A model generated the notes under the pieces. The model did no database searches. It worked only from the letters and a program-made list of their open reading frames with translations, and was not told where the DNA came from. The position numbers and the translations under genes are program-made. From Faecalicoccus acidiformans (GTDB lineage: Bacteria; Bacillota_I; Bacilli_A; Erysipelotrichales; Erysipelotrichaceae): DNA of 64,000 nt. Position 1 is the stretch's first letter, and each line of letters opens with the position of its first letter. Location of the stretch: positions 1 through 64,000 of the forward strand of contig NZ_JACHHD010000002.1 of assembly GCF_014202635.1 (NCBI RefSeq), in the 5' to 3' direction. Below are positions 1 to 8,207 of this stretch, one piece after another.

Positions 1-2
1 TT

Positions 3-125
3 GATTATACACGAAACAGGATCTTATGGAGCACCAGAAAAAATACCGCTGTTCGAGGGGTCCCGAGACATCGTGAAGAATTCAAGAAACCCGGCAAACC
101 AAGAGGTAAATACAAAACAAAATAA
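3..125 (+). CDS. C-terminal fragment of an unidentified protein, possibly a transposase (runs off left edge)
   Basis: Frame 3 is open from the left edge to a TAA at 123-125, giving a 40-residue, strongly basic tail rich in Lys, Arg, Pro and Gly that ends KPRGKYKTK. A basic C-terminus followed by a non-coding end with repeated 10-mers is typical of an insertion sequence, but 40 residues are too few to name a family. The longer open frame at 1-222 overlaps it and looks random. That this is a transposase is inference only. Confidence 0.3.
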   Translation, partial: DYTRNRILWSTRKNTAVRGVPRHREEFKKPGKPRGKYKTK

Positions 126-175
126 TTCTGAAAAAAAGTCAAATAGTGATAGAAATCGAAAAGCAGAGAGCATAA

Positions 176-213
176 TAAAAAGGAGCTTTCATGTATTACA
201 CATGTCAGCTCCT
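176..213 (-). terminator. Intrinsic terminator downstream of the DtxR/MntR gene
   Basis: On the minus strand, AGGAGCT pairs with AGCTCCT around an inner CATGT/ACATG stem, and the hairpin is followed by TTTTTATT. It is placed to end the transcript of the repressor gene at 337-714. Confidence 0.55.
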
Positions 214-232
214 AATCGATAGGTCAAAATTC

Positions 233-313
233 AATTTAGGGGTCTGGAAACAACTTCAAGAAACATCAGCCCCCTAGATTGTCCCCTAAATTCCGGACGG
301 AAACCCCTAAATT
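233..313. repeat. Cluster of CCCCTAAATT repeats, candidate mobile-element end
   Basis: The 10-mer CCCCTAAATT occurs exactly at 283-292 and 304-313, inverted at 233-242, and with one mismatch at 271-280. GTTTCCA also recurs (326-332, and inverted at 245-251). Several short repeats packed into about 100 bp just outside a chromosomal gene resemble the multiple terminal repeats of some insertion sequences. The other end is outside the window. The rest of 126-336 holds no gene that I can support. Confidence 0.45.
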
Positions 314-336
314 ATTTGGTTACCCGTTTCCATGAC

Positions 337-714
337 TTACTTCTTTTCTTCATAATATTTTTGAATCGCATCAAAGGTAACCTGCGAAATCACATGTTCC
401 ATATGACAGGCATCTTGTTCAGCAATGTCGCGAGGTACTCCGATTTCTTCCAACATTTCCATAAAAAATTTATGGCGTCGATAAGTCTCCTGAGCGATGC
501 GTTCTCCTTCTTCTGTCAGATACAAATACTTGTTTTTATCCAGCTGAAGATATCCATCTTTCTCCAGAAGTTTGACAGCGTGAGAAACACTGGGCTTAGA
601 AAAGCCGAGATAGCTTGCCACATCCACACTTCGCACCGGATCGATCTTTTGACTTAAAACCAGAATGGATTCCAGATAATCTTCTAAAGATTCTCCTAAT
701 TTCATGTTTCTCAC
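337..714 (-). CDS. DtxR/MntR-family metal-dependent transcriptional repressor
   Basis: A 125-residue metalloregulator with an N-terminal winged helix (about residues 5-65) and a dimerisation/metal domain (66-122). It lacks the C-terminal SH3-like domain, so its size matches MntR rather than DtxR/IdeR. Visible metal-site residues are D12 and E15 in LEDYLES, H81 in RRHKFF, and C103, E106, H107 in DACHMEHVIS. D12 is as in manganese-sensing MntR, whereas the Cys at position 103 is as in iron-sensing DtxR, so the metal cannot be assigned from sequence. The likely role is to repress Mn or Fe uptake genes, none of which lies next to it. It is monocistronic with its own promoter and an SD GAGGTGAG before the ATG. 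Confidence 0.9.
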   Translation of the reverse strand: MRNMKLGESLEDYLESILVLSQKIDPVRSVDVASYLGFSKPSVSHAVKLLEKDGYLQLDKNKYLYLTEEGERIAQETYRRHKFFMEMLEEIGVPRDIAEQDACHMEHVISQVTFDAIQKYYEEKK

Positions 715-725
715 CTCACTCCATC

Positions 726-754
726 ATTTTATAGGTTCCGAATGTTTCTGTCAA
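726..754 (-). promoter_or_regulatory. Promoter of the DtxR/MntR gene
   Basis: TTGACA, 17 bp, TAAAAT on the minus strand. The -35 lies inside an imperfect inverted repeat (GTTTCTG 744-750, CAGAAAC 764-770) that could be an operator, although it does not clearly match a known MntR or DtxR box. Confidence 0.7.
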
Positions 755-784
755 ACATGGTGCCAGAAACCAAGAAACACATCA

Positions 785-1429
785 CTACATTCCTAAAAGG
801 AAAGAACAAATTTGTACAAAAGCATTCCAGATTCCATTCTGCATCATGCTTAAGGGTTGGCTCAAGATCCCCAAATAGATCAAAACCACCAGTACCAGCA
901 TAAAGAAGGGAGAACCTTGAATAAAACGGTAATATTGTTCATCCGGCAGAAACGAAAACAAGACTTTGGATCCGTCTAAGGGCGGCACCGGTATCAAATT
1001 GAACAAACCAAAACCAATATTTAAAGTCGCCGTCATCGATAATATGCTTTCAAGCAACGATCCCAGATTGGAATAAAGGAACAGAGGGTTCAGTTTTAAT
1101 ATTAAAATCAAACAAAAAATACATACAAATGCCAACAAAAAATTAGCAACCGGCCCAGCAAAACTTGTCCATATGATTCCTGTTTTCCGATCTTTATAAT
1201 AGCTGGGATCAACAGGAACCGGCTTAGCCCATCCAAAATGAAACAAAAGCAAGCATAAGACTCCCAGCCAGTCAACATGCGCAAAAGGATTCAGAGAAAT
1301 TCTTCCTTGCAGTTTTGCGGTCGGATCTCCCAGCCAGTAAGAGACCAATCCATGCGCCATTTCATGGATCGACATGGCCAAAATAACTGCAATCACCAAG
1401 GAAACGATATATTCTAAATTCCACAACAT
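785..1429 (-). CDS. Site-2-protease-like M50 family zinc membrane peptidase
   Basis: A 214-residue polytopic protein with the metalloprotease motif HEMAH at residues 22-26 in its first membrane segment. The third zinc ligand is in NLIPVPPLDGSK (D152), the hallmark of the M50 family (YwhC-type Rip proteases). NPFAHVDWLG, another conserved stretch, lies between them. About five hydrophobic segments are visible. Such enzymes cleave substrates within the membrane; the substrate here is unknown. It starts three bases after the ychF stop, at the end of the ispF-dtd-folD-DUF951-ychF chain. Confidence 0.88.
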   Translation of the reverse strand: MLWNLEYIVSLVIAVILAMSIHEMAHGLVSYWLGDPTAKLQGRISLNPFAHVDWLGVLCLLLFHFGWAKPVPVDPSYYKDRKTGIIWTSFAGPVANFLLAFVCIFCLILILKLNPLFLYSNLGSLLESILSMTATLNIGFGLFNLIPVPPLDGSKVLFSFLPDEQYYRFIQGSPFFMLVLVVLIYLGILSQPLSMMQNGIWNAFVQICSFLLGM

Positions 1430-1432
1430 AGA

Positions 1433-2536
1433 CTAAACGTTGAATCTAAAATGCATAACATCGCCATCTTGCACAACATAATCCTTTCCTTCCAGACGCA
1501 GTTTTCCCGCTTCTTTGATGGCATGTTCACTCCCCAAAGCATCCAAGTCTTCAAAAGAATAGACTTCTGCACGAATAAACCCCTTTTTAAAATCGGTATG
1601 AATGATTCCTGCACAATCTGGGGCTTTCATTCCTTTTTTAAACGTCCAAGCTCGACATTCATCTTCGCCTGCGGTCAAAAAAGTGCACAGGTTCAATGTG
1701 CTGTATGCTTTTTGAATCAAAGTATCCAAACCGCTGGATGGAAGACCCAATTCTTCTAAGAAGATTTCTTTTTCATCAGGTTCCAATCCGCTCAGTTCTT
1801 CTTCCATCTTGGCACACAAACAGACAACTTGCGCATTTTCCCGATCGGCCAGTTCTTTGACCTTCTGCACATACTCGCAGCCGCTAGGATCCATAACACC
1901 TTCTTCATCTAGGTTGCATACATAGATCACCGGTTTTGCCGTCAACAGATTGTATGTCTTCAAAAAGAACTGTTCTTCTTCATCCAGTTCCAGATAACGC
2001 GCTGGTTTGCCTTCTTCCAGACAAGGTTTTAACTTTTTCAACAGTTCCATCTCTTGTTTGGCTTCTTTATCCGAAGTCGTTTTCGCTTTTCTTTCCACCT
2101 TCGCAATACGATTCTCAACTGTCTGCAAATCGGCCAATGTCAATTCTAAATTGATGATCTCGATATCACGAACCGGATCGATCGAGTTTTCCACATGAGT
2201 AATATTCGGATCATCAAAACAACGTACGACCTGGCAGATCGCATCGGTCAATCGAATATTGGATAAAAACTGATTTCCTAAACCTTCTCCTTGACTGGCC
2301 CCTTTGACCAGCCCGGCAATATCGGTAAACTCGAAAGTTGTATAAATAGTTTTTTTAGGACGAAAAATCTCTACCAAACGATCCACACGCGAATCAGGCA
2401 CTTCCACGACACCGACATTAGGCTGTATCGTCGCAAACGGATAGTTGGCAGCTTCTACCTGACTTTTTGTGATCGCATTGAACAAGGTGGATTTACCTAC
2501 ATTGGGCAATCCAACGATTCCAGCTGTTAAAGACAT
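1433..2536 (-). CDS. ychF: Redox-regulated ATPase YchF (Obg-family P-loop protein)
   Basis: A 367-residue protein of full family length. The P-loop GLPNVGKS is at residues 9-16, the G3 motif DIAGLVKGAS at 72-81 and NLDE at 208-211. The last replaces the guanine-specific NKxD and explains ATP preference in this family. A coiled-coil arm (about 130-170) and a C-terminal TGS domain follow. YchF binds ribosomes and acts in translation or stress responses. The start overlaps the end of the DUF951 gene by 10 bases, indicating co-translation. Confidence 0.97.
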   Translation of the reverse strand: MSLTAGIVGLPNVGKSTLFNAITKSQVEAANYPFATIQPNVGVVEVPDSRVDRLVEIFRPKKTIYTTFEFTDIAGLVKGASQGEGLGNQFLSNIRLTDAICQVVRCFDDPNITHVENSIDPVRDIEIINLELTLADLQTVENRIAKVERKAKTTSDKEAKQEMELLKKLKPCLEEGKPARYLELDEEEQFFLKTYNLLTAKPVIYVCNLDEEGVMDPSGCEYVQKVKELADRENAQVVCLCAKMEEELSGLEPDEKEIFLEELGLPSSGLDTLIQKAYSTLNLCTFLTAGEDECRAWTFKKGMKAPDCAGIIHTDFKKGFIRAEVYSFEDLDALGSEHAIKEAGKLRLEGKDYVVQDGDVMHFRFNV

Positions 2537-2739
2537 TCAGATCCACTCCCTTTCGAAACAACTCGTTTTAATTTTTTTTCAAACTTACTGCGAGGCATCA
2601 ACACACTGGCACCACATCCCAAACACTTGATGCGGATATCCGCTCCCATGCGAATGATGCGCCATTGTTTAGATTTATGACACGGATGCTCTTTTTTCAT
2701 CTCAATGATATCATTCAAATCGTATTGCTTATCTTCCAT
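2527..2739 (-). CDS. DUF951 family small protein with CxxC motif
   Basis: A 70-residue protein of the DUF951 family of Firmicutes (YyzM-like). A single CLGC motif and an isolated HPCH suggest a zinc site (C19/H21 plus the CxxC pair), typical of small nucleic-acid-binding proteins; that role is inferred. I chose the ATG at 2739 rather than 2748: the SD AAGGAG sits one base from the upstream ATG but ten bases from this one. It lies between folD and ychF, as in many relatives. Confidence 0.85.
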   Translation of the reverse strand: MEDKQYDLNDIIEMKKEHPCHKSKQWRIIRMGADIRIKCLGCGASVLMPRSKFEKKLKRVVSKGSGSECL

Positions 2740-3589
2740 ACGACTCATGCTCCTTATATGCTTTTAAAGTATTCATCAACAACATACAAACGGTCATAGG
2801 ACCCACGCCGCCAGGCACCGGTGTGATGGCGGATGCTTTATCTTTGACATCTTCAAAATCAACATCTCCGCAAAGCTTACCATTCTCCATACGATTGATC
2901 CCTACATCGATCACAACCGCTCCAGCTTTGACATACTCACTGGTGATCATTTTGGGCCGTCCCACCGCAGCAATCAGGATGTCAGCTTTTGAACAGATTT
3001 GGGCTAGATCCTTTGTTCGCGAATGGGCCATTGTCACCGTAGCATTTTTTTGTTGGAGAAGCAGCGACAACGGTTTTCCAACTAAGTTGCTCCGGCCAAC
3101 AACAACCGCATTGAGGCCGCTTAGATCTTCCAATCCAATCGATTTCAACATCTCCATAACACCGTTTGGCGTACATGGAAGCAAGCCGTCTCTGCCTGCC
3201 AGAAGCAGACCCGCATTGACCGGATGCAGCCCGTCTACATCTTTATCCGGCGAGATCTGATCCAGCACCGGATTTGTCTCAAAATGATCCGGTAAAGGCA
3301 ACTGCACCAAAATGCCATCCACGTTGGGATCTTCATTTTGCTGGCGTACTACCTGGATCAGTTCCGCTTGCGAGATATTCGCATCCAGACGAATCGTACG
3401 ATTTTCCATACCGACCGAAAGACATGCATTTTCTTTCCCGCGAACATAGCTCTGACTTGCCGGATTATCGCCTACCAGGATCACGGACAGCAAAGGCGAC
3501 CGATTCCCATGTTCTTTGATTTCTTGTACTTCCTGCTTGATTGTCTGTCGGATCTTCGTAGATAATTCTTTTCCATCAATGATTTTCAT
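2729..3589 (-). CDS. folD: Bifunctional methylenetetrahydrofolate dehydrogenase/cyclohydrolase FolD
   Basis: A 286-residue FolD converting 5,10-methylene-THF to 10-formyl-THF via methenyl-THF for purine and formyl-Met-tRNA synthesis. The catalytic Y48-x3-K52 pair (SYVRGKENA), QLPLP, DVDGLHPVN, the Rossmann GRSNLVGKPLS and the C-terminal TPVPGGVGPMT are all present. SD GAGGAG precedes the ATG. The start overlaps the dtd end by 14 bases. Its partner in one-carbon metabolism, glyA, is at 8.2-9.4 kb in a separate unit. Confidence 0.97.
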   Translation of the reverse strand: MKIIDGKELSTKIRQTIKQEVQEIKEHGNRSPLLSVILVGDNPASQSYVRGKENACLSVGMENRTIRLDANISQAELIQVVRQQNEDPNVDGILVQLPLPDHFETNPVLDQISPDKDVDGLHPVNAGLLLAGRDGLLPCTPNGVMEMLKSIGLEDLSGLNAVVVGRSNLVGKPLSLLLQQKNATVTMAHSRTKDLAQICSKADILIAAVGRPKMITSEYVKAGAVVIDVGINRMENGKLCGDVDFEDVKDKASAITPVPGGVGPMTVCMLLMNTLKAYKEHESYGR

Positions 3590-4037
3590 AACCTAACTCC
3601 TCACTGTCCAAAACGATCGTTACAGGACCATCATTGCATAGTTCAATTTGCATATCGGCACCAAACACACCGGTTTCTACCGGTATGCCGGCACCAGCAA
3701 TCGCTTGATTAAAATATTCATAAAGAGGAATCGCCTGTTCAGGTCTGGCAGCACGGGTAAAACCAGGACGATTTCCTTTCTTACAGTCAGCATATAAAGT
3801 AAACTGCGAGATCGACAAGATCTTTCCACCCATATCCAGCAAAGATCGATTCATCTTTCCTTCCTCGTCAGAAAAAACGCGCAATGAAACAATCTTTTTT
3901 ACCACTTTGTCAACCACTGCTTCTGTATCGCTTTGAGTAAATCCGACTAAAACACAAAACCCTTGATCAATGGATCCCGTAATTTGCGAATCGATCGTAC
4001 AGCTGGCATGACGCACTCTTTGAATCACAACTTTCAT
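3576..4037 (-). CDS. dtd: D-aminoacyl-tRNA deacylase
   Basis: A 153-residue Dtd that hydrolyses D-amino acids wrongly attached to tRNA. The start MKVVIQRVRHASC at 4037 is chosen over a longer frame opening at 4148, whose first 37 residues merely read through ispF in another frame. Family signatures SQFTLYADCKKGNRPGF and the C-terminal NDGPVTIVLD (Gly-cisPro chirality-checking motif) are intact. The ATG overlaps the ispF stop as ATGA, indicating translational coupling. Confidence 0.95.
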   Translation of the reverse strand: MKVVIQRVRHASCTIDSQITGSIDQGFCVLVGFTQSDTEAVVDKVVKKIVSLRVFSDEEGKMNRSLLDMGGKILSISQFTLYADCKKGNRPGFTRAARPEQAIPLYEYFNQAIAGAGIPVETGVFGADMQIELCNDGPVTIVLDSEELGYENH

Positions 4038-4510
4038 ACTCTCTTCTCCAGACAACAAACTGCCATACAGACAGCTCCTTCCTGATGGCCGACAAAACCT
4101 AATTTTTCGCCTCGTGTCGCTTTGATGGAAATCGCATCGATAGAACAATGAAATACCGATGCGATATTTTCACGCATCTGCTCAATATAAGGAGCCAATT
4201 TAGGCTTCTCAATCAATATAGTGGCATCCATATTGCCAATACGATACCCCTTTTGTGTCATCATTTCATAAACCTTAGCGCACAGTTGAATACTGTTTGC
4301 TCCCTCATAGAGTGGATCGGTATCGGGGAAATGTTTTCCAAGATCTCCTAACGCTAAAGCACCTAATATGCTTTCCATACAGGCATGGCAAAGCACATCC
4401 GCATCGGAATGGCCATCCAAGCCTAGATCATGTTCAATCAAAACACCGCCTAAGATCAAAGCCCGGCCTTCTTTCAAAGGATGAATATCGATCGATTGTC
4501 CAATCCGCAT
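4034..4510 (-). CDS. ispF: 2-C-methyl-D-erythritol 2,4-cyclodiphosphate synthase IspF
   Basis: A 158-residue IspF of the MEP isoprenoid pathway. Metal ligands D8 and H10 (SIDIHPL) and the DGHSDADVL signature are visible, and the C-terminal TRGEKLGFVG motif is complete. It is the first gene of the chain. A TATAAT box at 4537-4542 on the minus strand lies 27 bases before the start, directly after the preceding terminator-like hairpin. No other MEP-pathway gene is in the window. Confidence 0.96.
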   Translation of the reverse strand: MRIGQSIDIHPLKEGRALILGGVLIEHDLGLDGHSDADVLCHACMESILGALALGDLGKHFPDTDPLYEGANSIQLCAKVYEMMTQKGYRIGNMDATILIEKPKLAPYIEQMRENIASVFHCSIDAISIKATRGEKLGFVGHQEGAVCMAVCCLEKRV

Positions 4511-4542
4511 AAGATCACCTCAAATTCAACAGAACAATTATA

Positions 4543-4572
4543 CAAAAAAAAACCTGACTTTAAAAGCCAGGT
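4543..4572 (-). terminator. Intrinsic terminator after the first NlpC/P60 gene
   Basis: Minus-strand hairpin ACCTGGCTTT / AAAGTCAGGT with one mismatch, followed by nine T. It ends the transcript of 4583-5572 and abuts the -10 region of the ispF unit. Confidence 0.85.
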
Positions 4573-4582
4573 ATCCGCCAAA

Positions 4583-5572
4583 TTAACGTACAACTTGGAT
4601 GAACTGAGGAGTTCCTCCACCACCATTGTACACACTGGAAATAATAGTTTGAGATGTTCCCTCACCAGTGTAGAAGTTACCATGAACAGCCATACCATTG
4701 CCAATATAAATTGCGATATGGTCTACTCCACGCCCACCATTGTCATAATAAACAAGGTTTCCAGCTTGAGGCGTATTTGTATAGTAACCATAGTAAATAT
4801 ATTCATCTGGCCACAACTGCATCGCATCACTGACACCAGCCATAGCCAATGCTTGCTGAACAACTTGTGTACACCACATTCCATCTGTAACGCCGACCAG
4901 CTGTTGAGCTGAACTTGCGATACGAGTGTTAAGATCGCTGTTAACAGCCCCTGTATTCGTATCTTCAACAGGTGTCTGATCGACTGCTGGTGTCTGATCA
5001 ACTGCTGGTGTTTGTTCTTCTGCCGGTTGTGTGTCCGTTACCGGAGCTTGTTCTTCTTCAGGCTGCGTTTCCGTAACCGGTGTTTGTTCGGCTGCCGGTG
5101 TTTCCACAACAGGTTCAGTCACTTTTTCCGTATAAGTAGGCTGCGAAACGGCTGCGGTCGATTCTTCAACCACTTGCACAGGCTCCTGCACAACTGCCTC
5201 TTCTACAACCGTTGATTCAACAACTGCTTCTTGCGCTTTTTGTTCTTCAACTGCTTTTACTTCTTCCTGAACGACTTCTTTTGTCGTCTGGGAAACATTG
5301 GTCTGAACTTCTTCCGCTACTGTAGAAGATACTGTAGCTACTGTTGCCTTTTTCGTAGTCTTCTGATCAACAGATCCCGATTCATCAAAGTAATAACTCT
5401 TTCCTTCGATTTCCTGCCATCCTGTTGCGACAGTTGTATCGGTGTTAATATAACGATCCCCATGCCATCCTGGTTCTGTTTCCATTGCATAGACAGCTGC
5501 AACTACTGGAAAACAGCTGGCAACGCATAATACGGCGGCAACTTTCTTACCATGTTCCTCAATATAATTCAT
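4583..5572 (-). CDS. Secreted cell-wall protein with one cell-wall-binding repeat, Thr/Pro/Gln-rich linker and NlpC/P60-like domain
   Basis: A 329-residue exported protein. Residues 1-30 form a signal sequence. GWQEIEGKSYYFDESGSV (51-68) is one choline-binding-like cell-wall repeat. A long acidic Thr/Val/Glu/Gln/Pro linker with PVTDTQPAEEQ and TPAVDQ units fills about 80-210. The C-terminal domain (214-329) carries C234 (MWCTQVV), H285 (VDHIAIYIGNG) and H297 (AVHGN), matching the NlpC/P60 Cys-His peptidase layout. It probably cleaves stem peptides at the cell wall. The C-terminal domain is paralogous to that of the gene at 9489-10421. It is monocistronic, with a TATACT -10 box at 5588-5593 and an SD-like AAGGGGG. 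Confidence 0.85.
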   Translation of the reverse strand: MNYIEEHGKKVAAVLCVASCFPVVAAVYAMETEPGWHGDRYINTDTTVATGWQEIEGKSYYFDESGSVDQKTTKKATVATVSSTVAEEVQTNVSQTTKEVVQEEVKAVEEQKAQEAVVESTVVEEAVVQEPVQVVEESTAAVSQPTYTEKVTEPVVETPAAEQTPVTETQPEEEQAPVTDTQPAEEQTPAVDQTPAVDQTPVEDTNTGAVNSDLNTRIASSAQQLVGVTDGMWCTQVVQQALAMAGVSDAMQLWPDEYIYYGYYTNTPQAGNLVYYDNGGRGVDHIAIYIGNGMAVHGNFYTGEGTSQTIISSVYNGGGGTPQFIQVVR

Positions 5573-5627
5573 AGAATAAACCCCCTTAGTATATTCTTTA
5601 TTCCGATAGTTACCTAAAATTTAACAT

Positions 5628-5655
5628 AAAAAAAGAGGGGTATCAACCCTCTTTT
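5628..5655 (-). terminator. Intrinsic terminator after tpiA
   Basis: AAAAGAGGG and CCCTCTTTT form a stem with a short loop and T-runs on both strands; it ends the pgk-tpiA transcript. Confidence 0.85.
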
Positions 5656-5681
5656 TAAAAATCCTTTGCACTTTTTAAAGA

Positions 5682-6428
5682 TTATTTCGTTTTCTCAATG
5701 ATTTCTAAGAAAGAATCTGCTTTTAAGCTAGCACCGCCGATCAAGGCTCCATCGATATCCGGACAAGCCATATATTCAACGATATTGCCAGGTTTTACAC
5801 TTCCGCCATACTGTACACGTACAGAATCAGCTGCTTCCTGACCATACATTACTTTGACTTGATCACGAACGATGGCACAGCAATTCTGTGCATCTTCTTT
5901 GGTAGCAGATTTACCAGTACCGATAGCCCAGATTGGCTCATAGGCGATAACCATATTGGCTACATCTTTGGCATCCAGATCGGCAATCGATCCTGTCAGC
6001 TGATCACGAATAACTTTTTCAGTTTCCCCGGCGTCGTATTGAGCTTCGGTTTCACCAATACAAAGAATAGGAGTCATACCAGCCGCAATCAAACGTTTTG
6101 CCTTTTTGTTCACAGTTTCATCCGTATCTCCAAACATCTGACGACGTTCGCTATGACCGATGATGCAGTATTTGATTCCTAATTCTTCCAACATAGGAAC
6201 GCTGACTTCCCCGGTAAATGCTCCGCTGTCTTCGAAATGGCAGTTTTCAGCAGCTACGATCAAATTTTTCGCGTTGTCTGCTGCCGTTTTTAAATCTGTA
6301 AACGGACATCCAATTCCATAAGTCGCATTTTCACTGGCAGCTGCCGCATCCACTTCTTTAAAGAAGCTCTCTGTTTCGGCATTGTTTTTATTCATTTTCC
6401 AGTTTCCAACAATAATTGGTTTTCTCAT
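5682..6428 (-). CDS. tpiA: Triosephosphate isomerase
   Basis: A 248-residue TIM barrel interconverting dihydroxyacetone phosphate and glyceraldehyde 3-phosphate. The catalytic residues are K11 (NWKMNK), H92 (IGHSERR) and E164 (AYEPIWAIGTG), and the phosphate-binding YGGSVKPGN and GALIGGASL are present. It follows pgk by 17 bases in a two-gene glycolytic operon; gapA is not adjacent. Confidence 0.98.
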   Translation of the reverse strand: MRKPIIVGNWKMNKNNAETESFFKEVDAAAASENATYGIGCPFTDLKTAADNAKNLIVAAENCHFEDSGAFTGEVSVPMLEELGIKYCIIGHSERRQMFGDTDETVNKKAKRLIAAGMTPILCIGETEAQYDAGETEKVIRDQLTGSIADLDAKDVANMVIAYEPIWAIGTGKSATKEDAQNCCAIVRDQVKVMYGQEAADSVRVQYGGSVKPGNIVEYMACPDIDGALIGGASLKADSFLEIIEKTK

Positions 6429-6445
6429 GATGATTCTTCTCCTTT

Positions 6446-7630
6446 TTACTTTTCGCTAATAATTGCGATACCTGGCAAAGTTTTTCCTTCCATGTATTCC
6501 AAAGAAGCACCGCCTCCAGTCGATACATGAGAGAATTTTTCGGCATAGCCCAACTGTTTTGCGGCAGCTGCTGAATCTCCACCGCCGATTACAGTGATCG
6601 CATCTGGCAATTCAGAGATAGCCTGGCACACTAATTCAGTACCTTTGGCAAATTTTTTCATTTCGAATACACCCATTGGTCCATTCCATACAACTGTCTT
6701 TGCCCCTGCCAATGTTTCTTTGAACAGTTCAACTGTAGCAGGACCGATATCCAATCCCATCCATCCTTCAGGGATCTCTCCGGATTTGCATACTTGCGTA
6801 TTGGCGTCTTCGCTAAAGGCATCGGCACAAACATTATCTACAGGAAGAACCAGTTTGTCTCCGGCTTTTTCCAAATACTCTTTTGCGAGATCCAATTTGT
6901 CATCTTCCACTAAAGATGTACCAATGTTTCCACCCTGTGCTTTCATGAAAGTATAAGCCATACCTCCACCGATGATTACTTTATCCGCCTTCTTCAACAA
7001 ATTATCGATCACATCGATTTTACTAGAAACTTTAGATCCGCCGATAATCGCAACAAACGGATGAGCTGGTTCATCAACTGCTTTTCCAAGCATGGTCACT
7101 TCTTTTTCTACCAGGAATCCCAGACCGTTTTCTTTGATGTTTGTTGGAATACCGACAGTAGACGCATGTGCGCGGTGAACAGAACCAAATGCATCTTCTA
7201 CAAAGACATCTCCTAAGCTGGCCCAATAAGCGCCTAACTCTGGATCGTTCTTGCTTTCACCTTTTTCATAGCGTGTGTTCTGCATCAATACAATTTCACC
7301 ATCTTGTAATGCCGCAACCGCATTTTCCAATTCTTCCCCGCGAGTAGCCGGGCAGAAAGTTACCTTAGTCTCTGGCAACAATTCCTGAAGACGAACGGCA
7401 ACGCATTCCAAATTATTTTTGGCTTTATCTTCTTCCGTTTTTACCTTTCCTAAGTGAGACATCAAGATCACTTTTGCTTTGTTCTCTACCAAATATTTGA
7501 TGGTTGGCAAAGCCATGACGATACGATTATCATCCGTGATCACGCCATCTTTTCTAGGTACATTGAAGTCGCAGCGTACAATGACCTTTTTTCCAGATAC
7601 TTCCAGATCTTTTACTGTTCTTTTAGCCAT
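6446..7630 (-). CDS. pgk: Phosphoglycerate kinase
   Basis: A 394-residue enzyme making ATP from 1,3-bisphosphoglycerate. The start MAKRTVKDL at 7630 has an excellent SD (AGGAGG, 7639-7645), so the open frame extending to 7678 is not used. RCDFNVP, the substrate-binding HLGK stretch and the C-terminal [13 protein letters not shown] nucleotide loop are intact. First gene of the pgk-tpiA operon. Confidence 0.98.
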   Translation of the reverse strand: MAKRTVKDLEVSGKKVIVRCDFNVPRKDGVITDDNRIVMALPTIKYLVENKAKVILMSHLGKVKTEEDKAKNNLECVAVRLQELLPETKVTFCPATRGEELENAVAALQDGEIVLMQNTRYEKGESKNDPELGAYWASLGDVFVEDAFGSVHRAHASTVGIPTNIKENGLGFLVEKEVTMLGKAVDEPAHPFVAIIGGSKVSSKIDVIDNLLKKADKVIIGGGMAYTFMKAQGGNIGTSLVEDDKLDLAKEYLEKAGDKLVLPVDNVCADAFSEDANTQVCKSGEIPEGWMGLDIGPATVELFKETLAGAKTVVWNGPMGVFEMKKFAKGTELVCQAISELPDAITVIGGGDSAAAAKQLGYAEKFSHVSTGGGASLEYMEGKTLPGIAIISEK

Positions 7631-7661
7631 TTTAATTCCTCCTACTGAACTAAGCACTCCT

Positions 7662-7670
7662 ATTATATCA
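7662..7670 (-). promoter_or_regulatory. Extended -10 promoter of pgk-tpiA
   Basis: TGATATAAT on the minus strand is a TGn-extended consensus -10 box about 32 bases upstream of the pgk start. No good -35 is seen, as is common with extended -10 promoters. Confidence 0.6.
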
Positions 7671-7720
7671 CTTGCCATTTTGATTTCCTAGATTTTGTTA
7701 GGAAGGTCCGTAAATTTATG

Positions 7721-7754
7721 AAAAAAAGACGTTCTATTTATGATAAGAACGTCC
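7721..7754 (-). terminator. Intrinsic terminator overlapping the end of rlmH
   Basis: GGACGTTCT pairs with AGAACGTCT, followed by a run of T on the minus strand; the stop of rlmH is inside the stem. Confidence 0.85.
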
Positions 7755-8207
7755 ATTTTGAATCATATAAGCTCGGTAGATCTGCTCAAGAATCAGAATT
7801 CTTGTTATCAGATGTGTAAATGTCATATCGCCTAATTTCAATTTGAAATTAGCACGCTGGATCAAACTTTCGTGCGGCCCTAGAGAACCGGCGATCACAA
7901 AGACTAAACGAGATACTTTTTGATTCCATGTCTCCAAAGATTGAGAAAACGCAACGGAATCCATCATCTTGCCATGAAGATCAAGCAAGACCACCCAATC
8001 TCGATCTTGGATCTTTGCCAGAACACGCTTAGCCTCTTGTTCTTTGATCTTGTCAACCTCTTGTGATCGATCCACGTGACGATTGGGCTCATCCTTGAGC
8101 TCTATGACCTCGATCTTCGTAAAAGCAGAAAGACGCTTCACATATTCATCCTCCAGAAGACGAAGGGCTTTCTCTTTATTTTTGCCTACACAGAGCAGAC
8201 TGATCAA
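7734..8207 (-). CDS. rlmH: 23S rRNA (pseudouridine-1915-N3)-methyltransferase RlmH
   Basis: A 157-residue SPOUT methyltransferase that modifies helix 69 of 23S rRNA. It has the family length, the SAM-binding FVIAGSLGP loop and the diagnostic C-terminus ending SYHK. The start overlaps the glyA stop (ATGA), so it is translated as the second gene of a glyA-rlmH unit. Confidence 0.95.
   Translation of the reverse strand: MISLLCVGKNKEKALRLLEDEYVKRLSAFTKIEVIELKDEPNRHVDRSQEVDKIKEQEAKRVLAKIQDRDWVVLLDLHGKMMDSVAFSQSLETWNQKVSRLVFVIAGSLGPHESLIQRANFKLKLGDMTFTHLITRILILEQIYRAYMIQNGRSYHK

Noticed and set aside
1..222. 73-residue open frame at the left edge with a TTG start
   Set aside because: Low-complexity Asn/Lys/Ser composition, no SD and no family pattern; frame 3 beneath it looks more protein-like, and the hairpin at 176-213 lies inside it.
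1414..1614. 66-residue minus-strand frame between the M50 and ychF genes
   Set aside because: It is the ychF C-terminus read in another frame.
3576..4148. 190-residue version of dtd
   Set aside because: The extra 37 N-terminal residues are ispF read out of frame; the normal Dtd start is at 4037.
5012..5530. Plus-strand Phe/Arg-rich and Cys-rich frames opposite the secreted protein
   Set aside because: They are the reverse complement of Glu/Thr/Val repeats, a common artefact.
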